Below, piece by piece: positions 1 to 7,376 of a DNA stretch of 64,000 nucleotides. The DNA lies in the NCBI RefSeq assembly GCF_004402495.1, contig NZ_SOFH01000022.1:62001-126000 (forward strand), read 5' to 3'. A program made the position numbers and the translations under genes. The notes beneath the pieces are model-generated. The model searched no databases. It worked only from the letters and a program-made list of their open reading frames with translations, and was not told the origin of the DNA. Each line of letters begins with the position of its first letter. The stretch's first letter is position 1. The stretch is from Cryobacterium sp. HLT2-28. Its GTDB lineage: Bacteria; Actinomycetota; Actinomycetes; Actinomycetales; Microbacteriaceae.

Positions 1-3
1 GGT

Positions 4-633
4 TCAGTCGAGGGACTCGCTGCGCCACAGCCGGGCGCAGGAGCCGAACTCCTGGGCCGTGGTCGAGAAGCGCAGCGCGCGGGTGGTGAGTTCGGTGGCT
101 CGCGCCGACTCGGTTGATTCGTAGTCGTCGGCGACGCTCGTGCAGCCGATCGAGACCACCCGGCAGAACGCGGCGGCGCGATCGAGGGCCACGGCGAAGT
201 CACCGGCGAAGACCCCGCGGAGAATCTGGTCGGCCAGGGCGATGATCTCGTCGGGCCCGGTCGGCGCCGCGACGCCGGCGACGACCGGGTCGATCGCCAC
301 GGTGACTTCGGTGCCGCGCTGGTAGAGAAGGGCAGTGCCCTGCGGGTCCTGCCGGATCAGGAGCCGCACCAGATAGATCCGCCAGAGCGCACCCGGGAGG
401 CTGCGGGCGGTCGCGCTCGCCCACAGTTCGGCGACGGCGTCGATGCCGTGCTCGTCGGTATAGGCGACCAGACGGTCGACGACGGCAGGATCCGGGTCCT
501 CGCGCACCCGGGCGAGGAGAGCATGGGCCGTCTCGTGGGCGACCCGGCTGATCGAGGCGGGGTCGTCGCCGCCCTGGAAGGACTCGAATTTGCTGCCGGA
601 GAACTGGGTCGGCTTGTGGAAATCGTCAGCCAT
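4..633 (-). CDS. Conserved hypothetical protein, 209 aa
   Basis: I do not recognise a function. The 209-residue product is soluble, acidic and mostly helical in character, with an N-terminal MADDFHKPTQFSGSKF and no signal peptide, membrane segment or catalytic motif that I can name. The ATG at 633 is supported by an AGGAGG ribosome site five bases upstream, and the stop is a TGA at 4-6. It is the last chromosomal gene left of the tRNA-Lys gene and is transcribed away from it. I recall similar actinobacterial proteins carrying an RNA-polymerase-subunit label in databases, but nothing in this sequence supports that name. The gene call is solid; the function is unknown. Confidence 0.8.
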   Translation of the reverse strand: MADDFHKPTQFSGSKFESFQGGDDPASISRVAHETAHALLARVREDPDPAVVDRLVAYTDEHGIDAVAELWASATARSLPGALWRIYLVRLLIRQDPQGTALLYQRGTEVTVAIDPVVAGVAAPTGPDEIIALADQILRGVFAGDFAVALDRAAAFCRVVSIGCTSVADDYESTESARATELTTRALRFSTTAQEFGSCARLWRSESLD

Positions 634-741
634 CGCATCCTCCTGCTGGTCTCATCGGCACCGCCGCCCCGACGTTCACGGGACGCAGTTCAACGCTACC
701 CAGAAAAACGCCGCGCGAATCCACGCTAGATTATTAACCGC

Positions 742-814
742 GGGCCTCTAGCTCAGTTGGTAGAGCAAAGGACTTTTAATCCTTGGGTCGTCGGTTCGAG
801 CCCGACGGGGCCCA
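742..814 (+). tRNA. tRNA-Lys (anticodon TTT)
   Basis: This is a 73-nt cloverleaf. The acceptor arm GGGCCTC pairs with GGGGCCC with one G-T wobble, followed by discriminator A at 814. The D-arm is GCTCAGTTGGTAGAGC. The anticodon stem AAGGA/TCCTT (768-772, 780-784) holds the loop CTTTTAA with anticodon TTT at 775-777, which reads AAA/AAG lysine codons. The T-arm contains GGTTCGAGCC. No CCA is encoded. The 3' part from 771 onward is also the attachment site of the integrated element, whose integrase gene lies directly downstream, so the anticodon loop and the whole 3' half of this copy lie within the sequence shared by both att sites. Confidence 0.97.
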
Positions 815-815
815 C
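771..815 (+). repeat. attL, 45-bp core inside tRNA-Lys
   Basis: The core begins GACTTTTAATCC in the anticodon stem and ends GGGGCCCAC one base past the tRNA. It is identical to 37598-37642. Identity stops at 770 (G here, A at 37597) and at 816 (C here, T at 37643), so 45 bp is the exact repeat. This copy completes a functional tRNA gene, as is usual for integrases that use the 3' end of tRNA genes. Confidence 0.95.
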
Positions 816-831
816 CCTTGTATCCCAGTGT

Positions 832-1980
832 TTATGCGGGGAGTACGGTCACTTTCGCTGTGGCCTCAGCGCGCTCTGCCCACGGCGTGCCCACAACTGA
901 GGGATCGCCGGCGGCACTTAAAGCGTCTCCAACCGCGTCCAGATCATCATCAAACAGGTCGCTATAGACGTCGAGCGTCATTGCGGCCGACTTGTGCCCG
1001 AGCATCCGCTGGACGGCTTTCACGTTCGCTCCAGCGGAAATCGCTAGGCTTGCAGCTGTGTGGCGCAGGTCGTGAGGTGTCAGTCGAGGTAGAGAAGGGT
1101 GTGCTGCCCTCAGCTTGACCATCGCGGGGGTGAACGTTCGGATCCGCCAATTCCTGCTCATGAGCGGCCCACCTTTGGGCGCGGTGAACACGAGATCGTC
1201 GAGAGCCTTCCCTTGGCACCTGGCAGCGAGATCTTCAGCGAGGAACGCCGGAAAGGGAACGCTCCGCAGAGTGTGATTCTTTGGAGTCCCGTAGACCAGT
1301 TCCGATCCGATCAGTACGACCGCCTGCTCGACGCTCACCCGCCGGCGGAGCATATCGAGATCACGAACCCTCACCGCGGTGGCTTCGCCCCATCTGAGCC
1401 CGGTGTATCCGAAGAACAACACCAGATCACGATAAGTGCCGTTATACGCAGCGAGCTCATGCAACTGTGCGTGCGTCAGGTAACCGTGTTTGCGCTGGAC
1501 GATCCGCGGGAGAAGGATACCGTCCGCGACGTTACGCGAGATACGACCGTCTCGCACCGCGTACTTCAGCATCATGGAGAACACCCGGTGGTAATACCGG
1601 ACCGTTCGGGGAGAGACACGCTTCACCTGCTCCGAGATCCAGGATTGTAATCCTGAATGCGTGAGCTCGCCCAACGGCACTTGTCCCCACTTCGGGATGA
1701 TCCTGGCGCGCATGATGCTCTGATAGCTGACATAGGTCGACGGCTTGAGTTGCACTTGGGCCGCGAGCCATTGCTCGCCCCAATCCCCCACAGTCACTCG
1801 CGCTCGGCTCGCCTCAACGAAATCACCGCGCGCCTTCGAGACCTCGATCGACGCCAGGAAGAGCTCCGCCGCCTTCTTGGTCTTGAAGCCTCGCTTATCC
1901 GTCTGGCCGCGGTCAGGCTTTCGGTAACGAACCCTGTAGCGCTTACCGGCCAACGTTTCGTATGGCGTTATCGAACCCAC
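832..1980 (-). CDS. int: Tyrosine site-specific integrase
   Basis: This 382-aa phage-type tyrosine recombinase should catalyse integration into and excision from the tRNA-Lys site. An N-terminal arm-binding region carries an AP2-like YRVRYRKPDRGQTDKRGF segment. A SAM-like core-binding domain covers about residues 65-150 and the catalytic domain about 165-345. Expected catalytic residues are visible: R196 in GLRWGE, H303 and R306 in TPHDLRHTAA, H329 in MLGHKS, and the nucleophile Y339 in TLDVYSDLF. I chose the GTG at 1980 because AAGGAG lies five bases upstream; an ATG at 2037 would lie inside the preceding regulator gene and lacks such a site. The gene follows the regulator 14 bases downstream on the same strand. 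Its stop lies 17 bases from attL, the standard position for an integrase next to its att site. Confidence 0.95.
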   Translation of the reverse strand: MGSITPYETLAGKRYRVRYRKPDRGQTDKRGFKTKKAAELFLASIEVSKARGDFVEASRARVTVGDWGEQWLAAQVQLKPSTYVSYQSIMRARIIPKWGQVPLGELTHSGLQSWISEQVKRVSPRTVRYYHRVFSMMLKYAVRDGRISRNVADGILLPRIVQRKHGYLTHAQLHELAAYNGTYRDLVLFFGYTGLRWGEATAVRVRDLDMLRRRVSVEQAVVLIGSELVYGTPKNHTLRSVPFPAFLAEDLAARCQGKALDDLVFTAPKGGPLMSRNWRIRTFTPAMVKLRAAHPSLPRLTPHDLRHTAASLAISAGANVKAVQRMLGHKSAAMTLDVYSDLFDDDLDAVGDALSAAGDPSVVGTPWAERAEATAKVTVLPA

Positions 1981-1994
1981 ACTGACTCCTTGGT

Positions 1995-2624
1995 CTAAGG
2001 GTCGAATCTGGCTTGCGCCACCTCGACGGATGCCCAACCTGTCTCGATTCCGAACTCATCAAGCAGGTACTCACGGAGCATGTCCACCTCCGCGCTCTGC
2101 CTCGCCCACAGACCATTGAGCGCCTCAACGCGGGCCGGATCGGCATATTTCGGGACCCATACTTCGATCCCCTGAAGGGCTCGGAGCTCCATGGCCGTCC
2201 CTTCCCTCTGGTGCACCTGTATCGCAAGGCGCCGCAACGCGTCTACAGCTAACTCGTCGGTGAGCTGCGTGGGCGCAACAAATTCGAACCGCCCCTGGGT
2301 GTGCATCGAAACCCACTTGTCGAACTCGGCAATTGATGTGCGCTGAAGCGAAGAGACGAGATTCGGAAGGTCCAAGGGGTCTGCGGGGCGGCCGAGTGGA
2401 GCCAAAAGCAAGAGCGGCGATACTTTCAGCGCCCAAGCGATGTTAAGCAGCTGGCTCACACTCAAATCGCCCTTCCTGCCTGACTCGATGTTCCTCAAAA
2501 CGGGTCCCGACATCTTGCCCTCACCAATCGCGGCCGCTAGCTGGTCCGTTGAGCTGAAGCCCCGCGCCTTGCGGAAGGCCGCTATCCGGCCCCCCAGCGA
2601 GTCCTCAACAAATCCTTGTGTCAT
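1995..2624 (-). CDS. XRE-family transcriptional regulator (element repressor)
   Basis: The 209-aa protein has an N-terminal helix-turn-helix of the Cro/C1 type at about residues 10-65 (GGRIAAFRKARGFSSTDQLAAAIG and ISG-type recognition helix region, then NIESGRKGDLSVSQLLNIAWAL). The C-terminal half has no motif I can name. An AAGGTG ribosome site precedes the ATG. It is divergent from the excisionase and co-directional with the integrase, the usual place for the lysogeny-type regulator of phage-like elements. I infer that it represses the divergent promoter region and possibly its own operon with the integrase. I see no ImmA-type protease motif or LexA-type autocleavage site, so how it would be induced is unclear. 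Confidence 0.85.
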   Translation of the reverse strand: MTQGFVEDSLGGRIAAFRKARGFSSTDQLAAAIGEGKMSGPVLRNIESGRKGDLSVSQLLNIAWALKVSPLLLLAPLGRPADPLDLPNLVSSLQRTSIAEFDKWVSMHTQGRFEFVAPTQLTDELAVDALRRLAIQVHQREGTAMELRALQGIEVWVPKYADPARVEALNGLWARQSAEVDMLREYLLDEFGIETGWASVEVAQARFDP

Positions 2625-2744
2625 TTCGACACCTTATCGCGATCATAAGAAATGACAGAGCACAAGACGAGATAACATCATGCTATCGTGCGCTCACGGC
2701 ACAAATATCTACAATTTTGCGCTGAATCCAACCAAGGAGACTCC
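2625..2744. promoter_or_regulatory. Divergent control region between regulator and excisionase
   Basis: These 120 bases are visibly AT-richer than their neighbours and separate the two divergent early genes. An imperfect operator-like palindrome CTTATCGCGATCATAAG lies at 2633-2649 (perfect 5-bp outer arms). A second GATA/TATC pair lies at about 2670-2686. These are plausible binding sites for the adjacent XRE regulator. I cannot place the two promoters with certainty. Confidence 0.55.
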
Positions 2745-2963
2745 GTGGACACTGATTTCATCGATCCAGACACTGCGAGCGACATCGCCGGCCTCTCGGT
2801 GGCTGCACTTGCGCAGCTCCGCTACCGAGGAGACGGACCCCGCTTCTACAAGCCCACAGCACGCACCGTGCGATACAAGCGGTCCGAAGTCATCGCATGG
2901 ATCGAGGCGTCTGCCCGAACGAGCACGCATCGGACCGACGTCATCGCACGCGCTGTGCAGTAA
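2745..2963 (+). CDS. xis: Excisionase / AlpA-like DNA-binding protein
   Basis: This is a 72-aa winged-helix MerR/AlpA-type protein of the kind that directs excision. The sequence reads SDIAGLSVAALAQLRYRGDGP, then a RTVRYKRSEVIAWIE wing region, which is the standard HTH_17 pattern (helix-turn-helix, GxGP turn, Y-x-x-x-E-V-x-x-W). I chose the GTG at 2745 because AAGGAGA lies four bases upstream; the ATG at 2688 has no ribosome site and adds residues outside the domain. Its stop codon overlaps the start of the next gene by one base (TAATG), suggesting coupled translation. Its place opposite the repressor fits an excision or early regulatory role. Confidence 0.85.
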   Translation: MDTDFIDPDTASDIAGLSVAALAQLRYRGDGPRFYKPTARTVRYKRSEVIAWIEASARTSTHRTDVIARAVQ

Positions 2964-3166
2964 TGCCGACCGTAGAGGCTCGATTCTCCGGCGGGCACAT
3001 CATGATCACGGTCGAGTACTTCGACGCATCCGGAACGAAGATGATCAGCTTTCGATCTCCAAGCTCGGAATTCCCCCTATCCCCTGACGAGGCCCGCTCG
3101 CTGGCTCGGCGGCTCATCGAGGCGGCGAAAACGGCGGATCGTGACGGGGTATGCGAATGCCCGTGA
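2963..3166 (+). CDS. Small hypothetical protein, 67 aa
   Basis: The ATG at 2963 overlaps the excisionase stop in a TAATG junction, so this short gene is probably translated by coupling. The product begins MPTVEARFSGGHIMITVEYF and ends in a charged helix (SPDEARSLARRLIEAAKTAD). I do not recognise the family. Small proteins of this size are usual in the early region of actinophages and their satellites. The TAATG overlap and the operon position support that it is real. Confidence 0.65.
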   Translation: MPTVEARFSGGHIMITVEYFDASGTKMISFRSPSSEFPLSPDEARSLARRLIEAAKTADRDGVCECP

Positions 3167-3224
3167 CAACGGGCTGGGCGGGTGCTGAACGCCCCGAGCA
3201 GACGTCTGGGGGCGATGAGGGCTA

Positions 3225-4139
3225 ATGGCCCCCTGGTTCAAGGTCGACGACGGACTTTCGTCGAAGGCCCAGACAACGCGAATCCCACGTGCCAACAGAC
3301 GGGCGGCCCTAGGCCTGTGGGTGCTGGCCGGGTCGTGGAGCGCCAAGGAGCTCACGGACGGGCACATTCCCGAACACATGCTCGATGAGCTGACCGGTAC
3401 GCCGGCGGATGCCGCCTGGCTGGTCAAGGCTGCCTACTGGACGGTGGCCGAGGACGGTTGGCAGTTTGTGGAGTGGGCGCCGGAGCAGCCGCTGCGTGAG
3501 GTTGTTCTCGCGGGTCGCAAGAAGAACGCGGAGAAGGTATCGTCATGGCGCACACGTAACCGGCCCAGTAACCCAGTTACGCCCCCGGTTGCCAACCCGG
3601 TTAGTCATGCCCCTGTAACCCTGCCCCCGTCCCGTCCCAACCCGACCAATACTTCTAACGAAGTAGTTCATCTGCTGCATCCTGCTGAGCACTCGGATGC
3701 TCTCGAATCGGAATTTGCTGAGTGGTGGGAAATCTGCTGGCGCAAGCAGGCCAAAGCCGACGCGTTCAAGGCGTTCAAAGCTGCAAGGAAAGATACTGAC
3801 CTAACCACGCTGCTCGCTGGTGCACGGGCATACAAGCTGCTCAACATCGGGCAGGACAAGGTGCTCACGAAGCTCCCCGGCGGCTGGCTTCGCGATCGTC
3901 GGTGGGAAGACGAAGACCAGATTCCCTACACGCGTTCCAATTCTGGAGGCAGGCAGTCGAAGGCCCAGCGCGCAGTGGTGGTGACCGAGATGGACCGGAG
4001 CCTGGATCAATCGCGGGGCGCGATGCCACCCCGACAACGTGAGATCACCGGCATGTGCCTTTTGCACCCGGAGTACCCAGACCCGTGCGACCTGTGCCGG
4101 CGCATCGCAGACGAAGTGCACAATGATCGAGTGCTTTGA
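3225..4139 (+). CDS. Phage-type replication protein (probable initiator/helicase loader)
   Basis: The 304-aa protein starts MAPWFKVDDGLSSKAQT, a pattern I associate with actinophage replication-module proteins of the replisome-organiser kind. The N-terminal 100 residues look like a winged-helix DNA-binding domain. A Pro/Ser/Asn/Thr-rich linker (about 115-160) joins it to a C-terminal domain with FAEWWEICWRKQAKADAFKAFK and a KLPGGWLRDRRWEDE motif. Similar C-terminal segments occur in primosomal or helicase-loader proteins. A CLLHPEYPDPCDLCRR cluster (CxxxxxxxxCxxC, with His) near the end may bind zinc. The gene is the only replication candidate in the element. The family name is inference; the coding call is firm. 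Confidence 0.7.
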   Translation: MAPWFKVDDGLSSKAQTTRIPRANRRAALGLWVLAGSWSAKELTDGHIPEHMLDELTGTPADAAWLVKAAYWTVAEDGWQFVEWAPEQPLREVVLAGRKKNAEKVSSWRTRNRPSNPVTPPVANPVSHAPVTLPPSRPNPTNTSNEVVHLLHPAEHSDALESEFAEWWEICWRKQAKADAFKAFKAARKDTDLTTLLAGARAYKLLNIGQDKVLTKLPGGWLRDRRWEDEDQIPYTRSNSGGRQSKAQRAVVVTEMDRSLDQSRGAMPPRQREITGMCLLHPEYPDPCDLCRRIADEVHNDRVL

Positions 4140-4555
4140 GGACGAACATCTCGGTGCTAATGGCCGAGATGCGCCACGGAGCTTTCCCAACGCAGGACGC
4201 TGAATGCGGGCGCGCGCTCAACGTTTCTGAAGGGCGGCTTGCTCGATCAGCCGATTCTTGCGGCGGTTTGCTGCATGGCCAAATGCGCCGCGCTCGACGA
4301 GTATCAACGCGGTCTTTGAGCCACGTGATGATGGTTATGGGTCCTCCCCGCTCCGCCTCGCCCCGTTCAGAAGAGGATGACCCTCAGATCGGGTTCGAGT
4401 CCCTTCGGTCGACCAAGAAACCGCGCGAGATCCGCTCCCGGGAGGACTCCTGGCAAGGCCTCATGGGAGCCCGGCACCGCTGGTTGTTCGCTGATTCGCC
4501 CAAGGCCGGCAGGTGCTTGGCTAACGCCGCACACGAATCCAGCGATGCTCGGGGA
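4140..4555. other. 416-bp stretch without a convincing gene
   Basis: This stretch lies between the replication gene and the hipBA operator array. A 27-codon frame starts inside the end of the replication gene (ATG at about 4123) and ends at about 4203, and several broken frames follow, one with a short Cys-rich piece (AAVCCMAKCAALDEYQRGL) before a stop near 4319. They look like remnants rather than genes. No tRNA, terminator or repeat is convincing here. Confidence 0.5.
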
Positions 4556-4685
4556 TGTCAGCAGAACCTGACATGGCCGCCAATGTCACATCTGGCGGAC
4601 ATTCTGCACTCTGTCATAGTTGACGGACAATGCCGCGCTTGTCATAGTTGACGGACAATGCCGCGCATGTCATAGTTGACGGACA
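4556..4685 (+). promoter_or_regulatory. hipBA operator array: five sites phased at 28 bp, with overlapping promoters
   Basis: Five 18-bp sites with the form TGTC-N10-GACA start at 4556, 4584, 4612, 4640 and 4668, each exactly 28 bp apart. The last three are identical (TGTCATAGTTGACGGACA). The first two are diverged but keep the palindromic ends. The identical copies also make promoters: TTGACG in one copy (4620-4625 or 4648-4653) lies 17 bp before CATAGT in the next (4643-4648 or 4671-4676). The last promoter would start transcription about 34 bases before hipB. HipB-type antitoxins repress their operons through multiple palindromic operators, so I infer that these are HipB sites with promoters built into them. 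Confidence 0.75.
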
Positions 4686-4716
4686 CTCGCCCGCCAGTGG
4701 GTCTCAGGAGGACATC

Positions 4717-4938
4717 ATGATCGCAGATCGACCGGCCGACTGGGCTCGGATCATCCGTGAGCGCCGCATGGCGCTCAATATGTCCCAGGCAGACTTGGCA
4801 GTTGAGCTTGGTACATCCCGCCAGTGGCTGAGCAACTTCGAGAACGGACGCAGCACTGACGCTGCCCAGCTGCACGTCGTCTTGCAACTGATCGCCCTTC
4901 TCGACTTGACCGCGGTCCTCACCGCTGAAACGGAGTAG
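4717..4938 (+). CDS. hipB: HipB-type antitoxin, XRE family
   Basis: The 73-aa protein is almost entirely a Cro/C1 helix-turn-helix (WARIIRERRMALNMSQADL, then LGTSRQWLSNFENGR). I chose the ATG at 4717 because a perfect AGGAGG lies five bases upstream; an upstream ATG at 4648 would start inside the operator array. The gene ends two bases before hipA, a tight antitoxin-toxin pair. By analogy it neutralises the HipA kinase and represses the operon through the operator array upstream. The C-terminal TAVLTAETE tail is short, as in HipB proteins. Confidence 0.9.
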   Translation: MIADRPADWARIIRERRMALNMSQADLAVELGTSRQWLSNFENGRSTDAAQLHVVLQLIALLDLTAVLTAETE

Positions 4939-4940
4939 TC

Positions 4941-6326
4941 ATGGCAGCCGAACACCTCGCGGCCTACCTCAGCGGGAGGCGGGTCGGCACCTTCGATCGG
5001 GTGGCAGGTGTCGTCTCGTTCACCTTCGACGACGATTGGCGACACGAGAACAGTCGTCTGCAGCTCTCCGCTTCACTCCCTCGAACGGTGGGTCATCACT
5101 CGGGATCAGCACCAGAGAATTTCCTATGGGGGCTCCTGCCTGACAACACCGCGGTGCTCACCCGTTGGGGGCGCCGGTTCGGCGTGAACTCCAACAACGC
5201 GCTCGCGTTGCTCAATCACGTCGGCCTGGACTGTGCCGGCGCGGTCCAACTCGTCGAAGATGACGGCGCTCGAACCATCGACCGGCCGGGAGGGGCCGAG
5301 CAGATTGACTCAACTCGAATCCACGACCATCTGAAAGAGCTGCGCTCGGATCCCGAGGCTTGGACACTGTCAACGACGCATGAAGGCAGTTTCAGTCTCG
5401 CCGGCGCCCAGTCCAAGTTTGCGCTTGCGCAGACAGACGACGGCTGGGCTGTGCCATGGGGCTCCGAACCATCCACTCACATTTTCAAGCCTGGCGCCGA
5501 CGGGTTTGCTCAACAGGATGTCATCGAGCACGTGTCATTGGCCACCGCCGGGCGGCTTGGTTTGAACGCAGCCAGCAGCCGAATAGTGGACTTCGACGGT
5601 GAAACGGCGATCGTCGTCGAGCGCTACGACCGCGCGCTGGAAGACGGTCATCGGATCAGGATCCACCAGGAGGACATGTGCCAGGCGCTCGGCCTGCACC
5701 CGGCAGGGAAATACCAGAATGAAGGCGGCCCAGGGATCGCTGCGATTAGCGCGCTGCTCCGACAGGAGATACGTGGTCGCGGCGCACAGGCTGCAGTCGA
5801 AGAGTTCATGAACGCCAACGCGTACAATTGGTTGATTTCCGGGACCGACGCGCATGCCAAGAACTACTCACTGATCCGAACTGAACGGCGCACGCGGCTT
5901 GCGCCGCTCTACGATGTAGCTAGCGCCCTGCCTTACCCGGAGCTGCACGAACGGAAGATAAAACTCGCCATGTCAATCGACGGTGAGTACCGAATATTCG
6001 GGATGGCACCACGGCATTGGCAGCGTCAAGCCAAGGCAGTTGACGTCGACCCCGACGGCCTCATCGAACGGATGAAGACAATGGCCGAGCGGTTGCCCGA
6101 TGCGGTCAGCGATATCGTCGCCGAGCTGCCCTTGAACGAGACTGGAGCAGCCTTCCGCGCGCGTTTCGTTGATTTGATGGCGGCGCGTGCCGTGGCTGTT
6201 CGAGCGACGTTGAACCGTGCGATAGGACTGACTTCGCCGGCCGCTGCTAGCACTGTGTCAGCGCAGCCTCGGAAGAAGGATTTGGGCGCGACAGATAACC
6301 GTGGCCGGTATGCGGCGAAGGGGTGA
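4941..6326 (+). CDS. hipA: HipA-family serine/threonine kinase toxin
   Basis: The 461-aa length fits HipA (E. coli HipA is about 440 aa). The N-terminal subdomain (1-100) has the FxYxxxW-type fold features and FLWGLLPDN. A Gly/Ser loop SLAGAQSKFAL at about 150-160 matches the region of the autophosphorylated serine. The catalytic loop GTDAHAKNYS lies at about 302-311 and the metal-binding LAPLYDVASA at about 319-328. HipA kinases phosphorylate aminoacyl-tRNA synthetases (GltX in E. coli), stop translation and cause dormancy. The target here is not predictable from sequence. All catalytic motifs are intact, so it should be active when free of HipB. A possible alternative job is abortive defence, given the surrounding cargo. 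Confidence 0.92.
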   Translation: MAAEHLAAYLSGRRVGTFDRVAGVVSFTFDDDWRHENSRLQLSASLPRTVGHHSGSAPENFLWGLLPDNTAVLTRWGRRFGVNSNNALALLNHVGLDCAGAVQLVEDDGARTIDRPGGAEQIDSTRIHDHLKELRSDPEAWTLSTTHEGSFSLAGAQSKFALAQTDDGWAVPWGSEPSTHIFKPGADGFAQQDVIEHVSLATAGRLGLNAASSRIVDFDGETAIVVERYDRALEDGHRIRIHQEDMCQALGLHPAGKYQNEGGPGIAAISALLRQEIRGRGAQAAVEEFMNANAYNWLISGTDAHAKNYSLIRTERRTRLAPLYDVASALPYPELHERKIKLAMSIDGEYRIFGMAPRHWQRQAKAVDVDPDGLIERMKTMAERLPDAVSDIVAELPLNETGAAFRARFVDLMAARAVAVRATLNRAIGLTSPAAASTVSAQPRKKDLGATDNRGRYAAKG

Positions 6327-6521
6327 ACACAATCTGAGAGAGGCGTCGAACTCTAGGATGCGCCGCGTGCGGGCTGCCCTCCCCGCGCCTCTCCTGCACT
6401 GGCTAGGTGCATTGTTCCCACTACTACCCCCTTGTCGGCGCGCTTGGCACCGTCCCATCGATTGCGCAGCACAGTACTTGAAGGCGATAGAGCGTGGCTT
6501 TCTCCAGCCGACGCTCGAGGC

Positions 6522-7094
6522 TCATGGTTTGGCCAGGTGCCGGTAGATCGTGGGGCGAGTGACTCCGAACTCCTCGGCGATGTGCTGGACGGTGTGGGCA
6601 CGCTTGCCGTCGGCGTCCGTCTCCTCATACATTTCGCGGGCCAGCTTGACCTGGCGAGGCCCAAGCTTGGGTTTTTGCCCTCCTGTCCTTCCCCGGGCGC
6701 GGGCCGCGGCCAGCCCATCGCGGGTGCGTTCCGACATCAGCGCACGTTCAAACTCGGCGATTGACCCAAGGATCTGGAAGAACAATCGCCCGGTGATGCT
6801 GGACGTGTCGATGCCCTGGTCCAAGACCACCAAGTCAACACCGCGCTCCTGGAGAATGTTCGATAAATCGATGAGGTTCTCCAGCGACCGGCTGAGCCGG
6901 TCGAGTTTAGTAACGACTAGCTGGTCACCGGTCCGGTTCGCCGAGAGTAGAGCCTTGTCGAGTTCGGGCCGGCGGGCGAGTGTTCCCGAAGCAGTGTCGA
7001 GGAATATCTGATCACAGCCGGCCGCGGTCAGCACATCGTGCTGGGCCTCAGGGTGCTGATCCCTGGTAGAGACCCGGCCATATCCAATTCGCAT
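6522..7094 (-). CDS. Serine recombinase, resolvase/invertase family
   Basis: The 190-aa protein is a small serine recombinase. The N-terminal catalytic domain has the nucleophile serine in GYGRVSTRDQ (S9), the arginine-containing TKLDRLSRS segment (about 62-72), and FFQILGSIAEFERALMSERT leading into the long E-helix. The C-terminal Hin-type helix-turn-helix is AEEFGVTRPTIYRHL. It is full length and appears active. Such enzymes resolve Tn3-type cointegrates or invert DNA, but no transposase partner, res site or inverted crossover pair is obvious nearby. It may be a leftover of a transposon that brought in part of the cargo. Confidence 0.9.
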   Translation of the reverse strand: MRIGYGRVSTRDQHPEAQHDVLTAAGCDQIFLDTASGTLARRPELDKALLSANRTGDQLVVTKLDRLSRSLENLIDLSNILQERGVDLVVLDQGIDTSSITGRLFFQILGSIAEFERALMSERTRDGLAAARARGRTGGQKPKLGPRQVKLAREMYEETDADGKRAHTVQHIAEEFGVTRPTIYRHLAKP

Positions 7095-7376
7095 GCCAGC
7101 AACGTATCACTAACCCGGTAGCGCGTTACAGAGACGCGTACACGACAAGCATTACGAATACCGCCAAACGTTTCCGCGACCGAATGAATCTGTCCTGGAG
7201 TGTCTTGCAAACGATCGTTACCGTACGCCGCACTCCTTGGCGTCAGATATCGACGAATCCCATCGCCACCCCCCGTTGGTCACACTTGTTCGGGGGTCTG
7301 TCGGACTGCACTCCCGGCTGCTAAACAGAAGTGCGCCTGTATAGATGGGCGCTTGGGGGAATTGACGTGGGGCGAC

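Noticed and set aside
4390-4425. A tRNA 3'-end-like string (GGGTTCGAGTCCC then GACCA) that could be a second attachment remnant
   Set aside because: Only three T-stem base pairs form and no acceptor or anticodon partner is nearby; chance resemblance is likelier.
4556-4685. CRISPR array at the 28-bp repeats
   Set aside because: Repeat plus spacer is only 28 bp and the spacers are almost identical; operator sites fit better.
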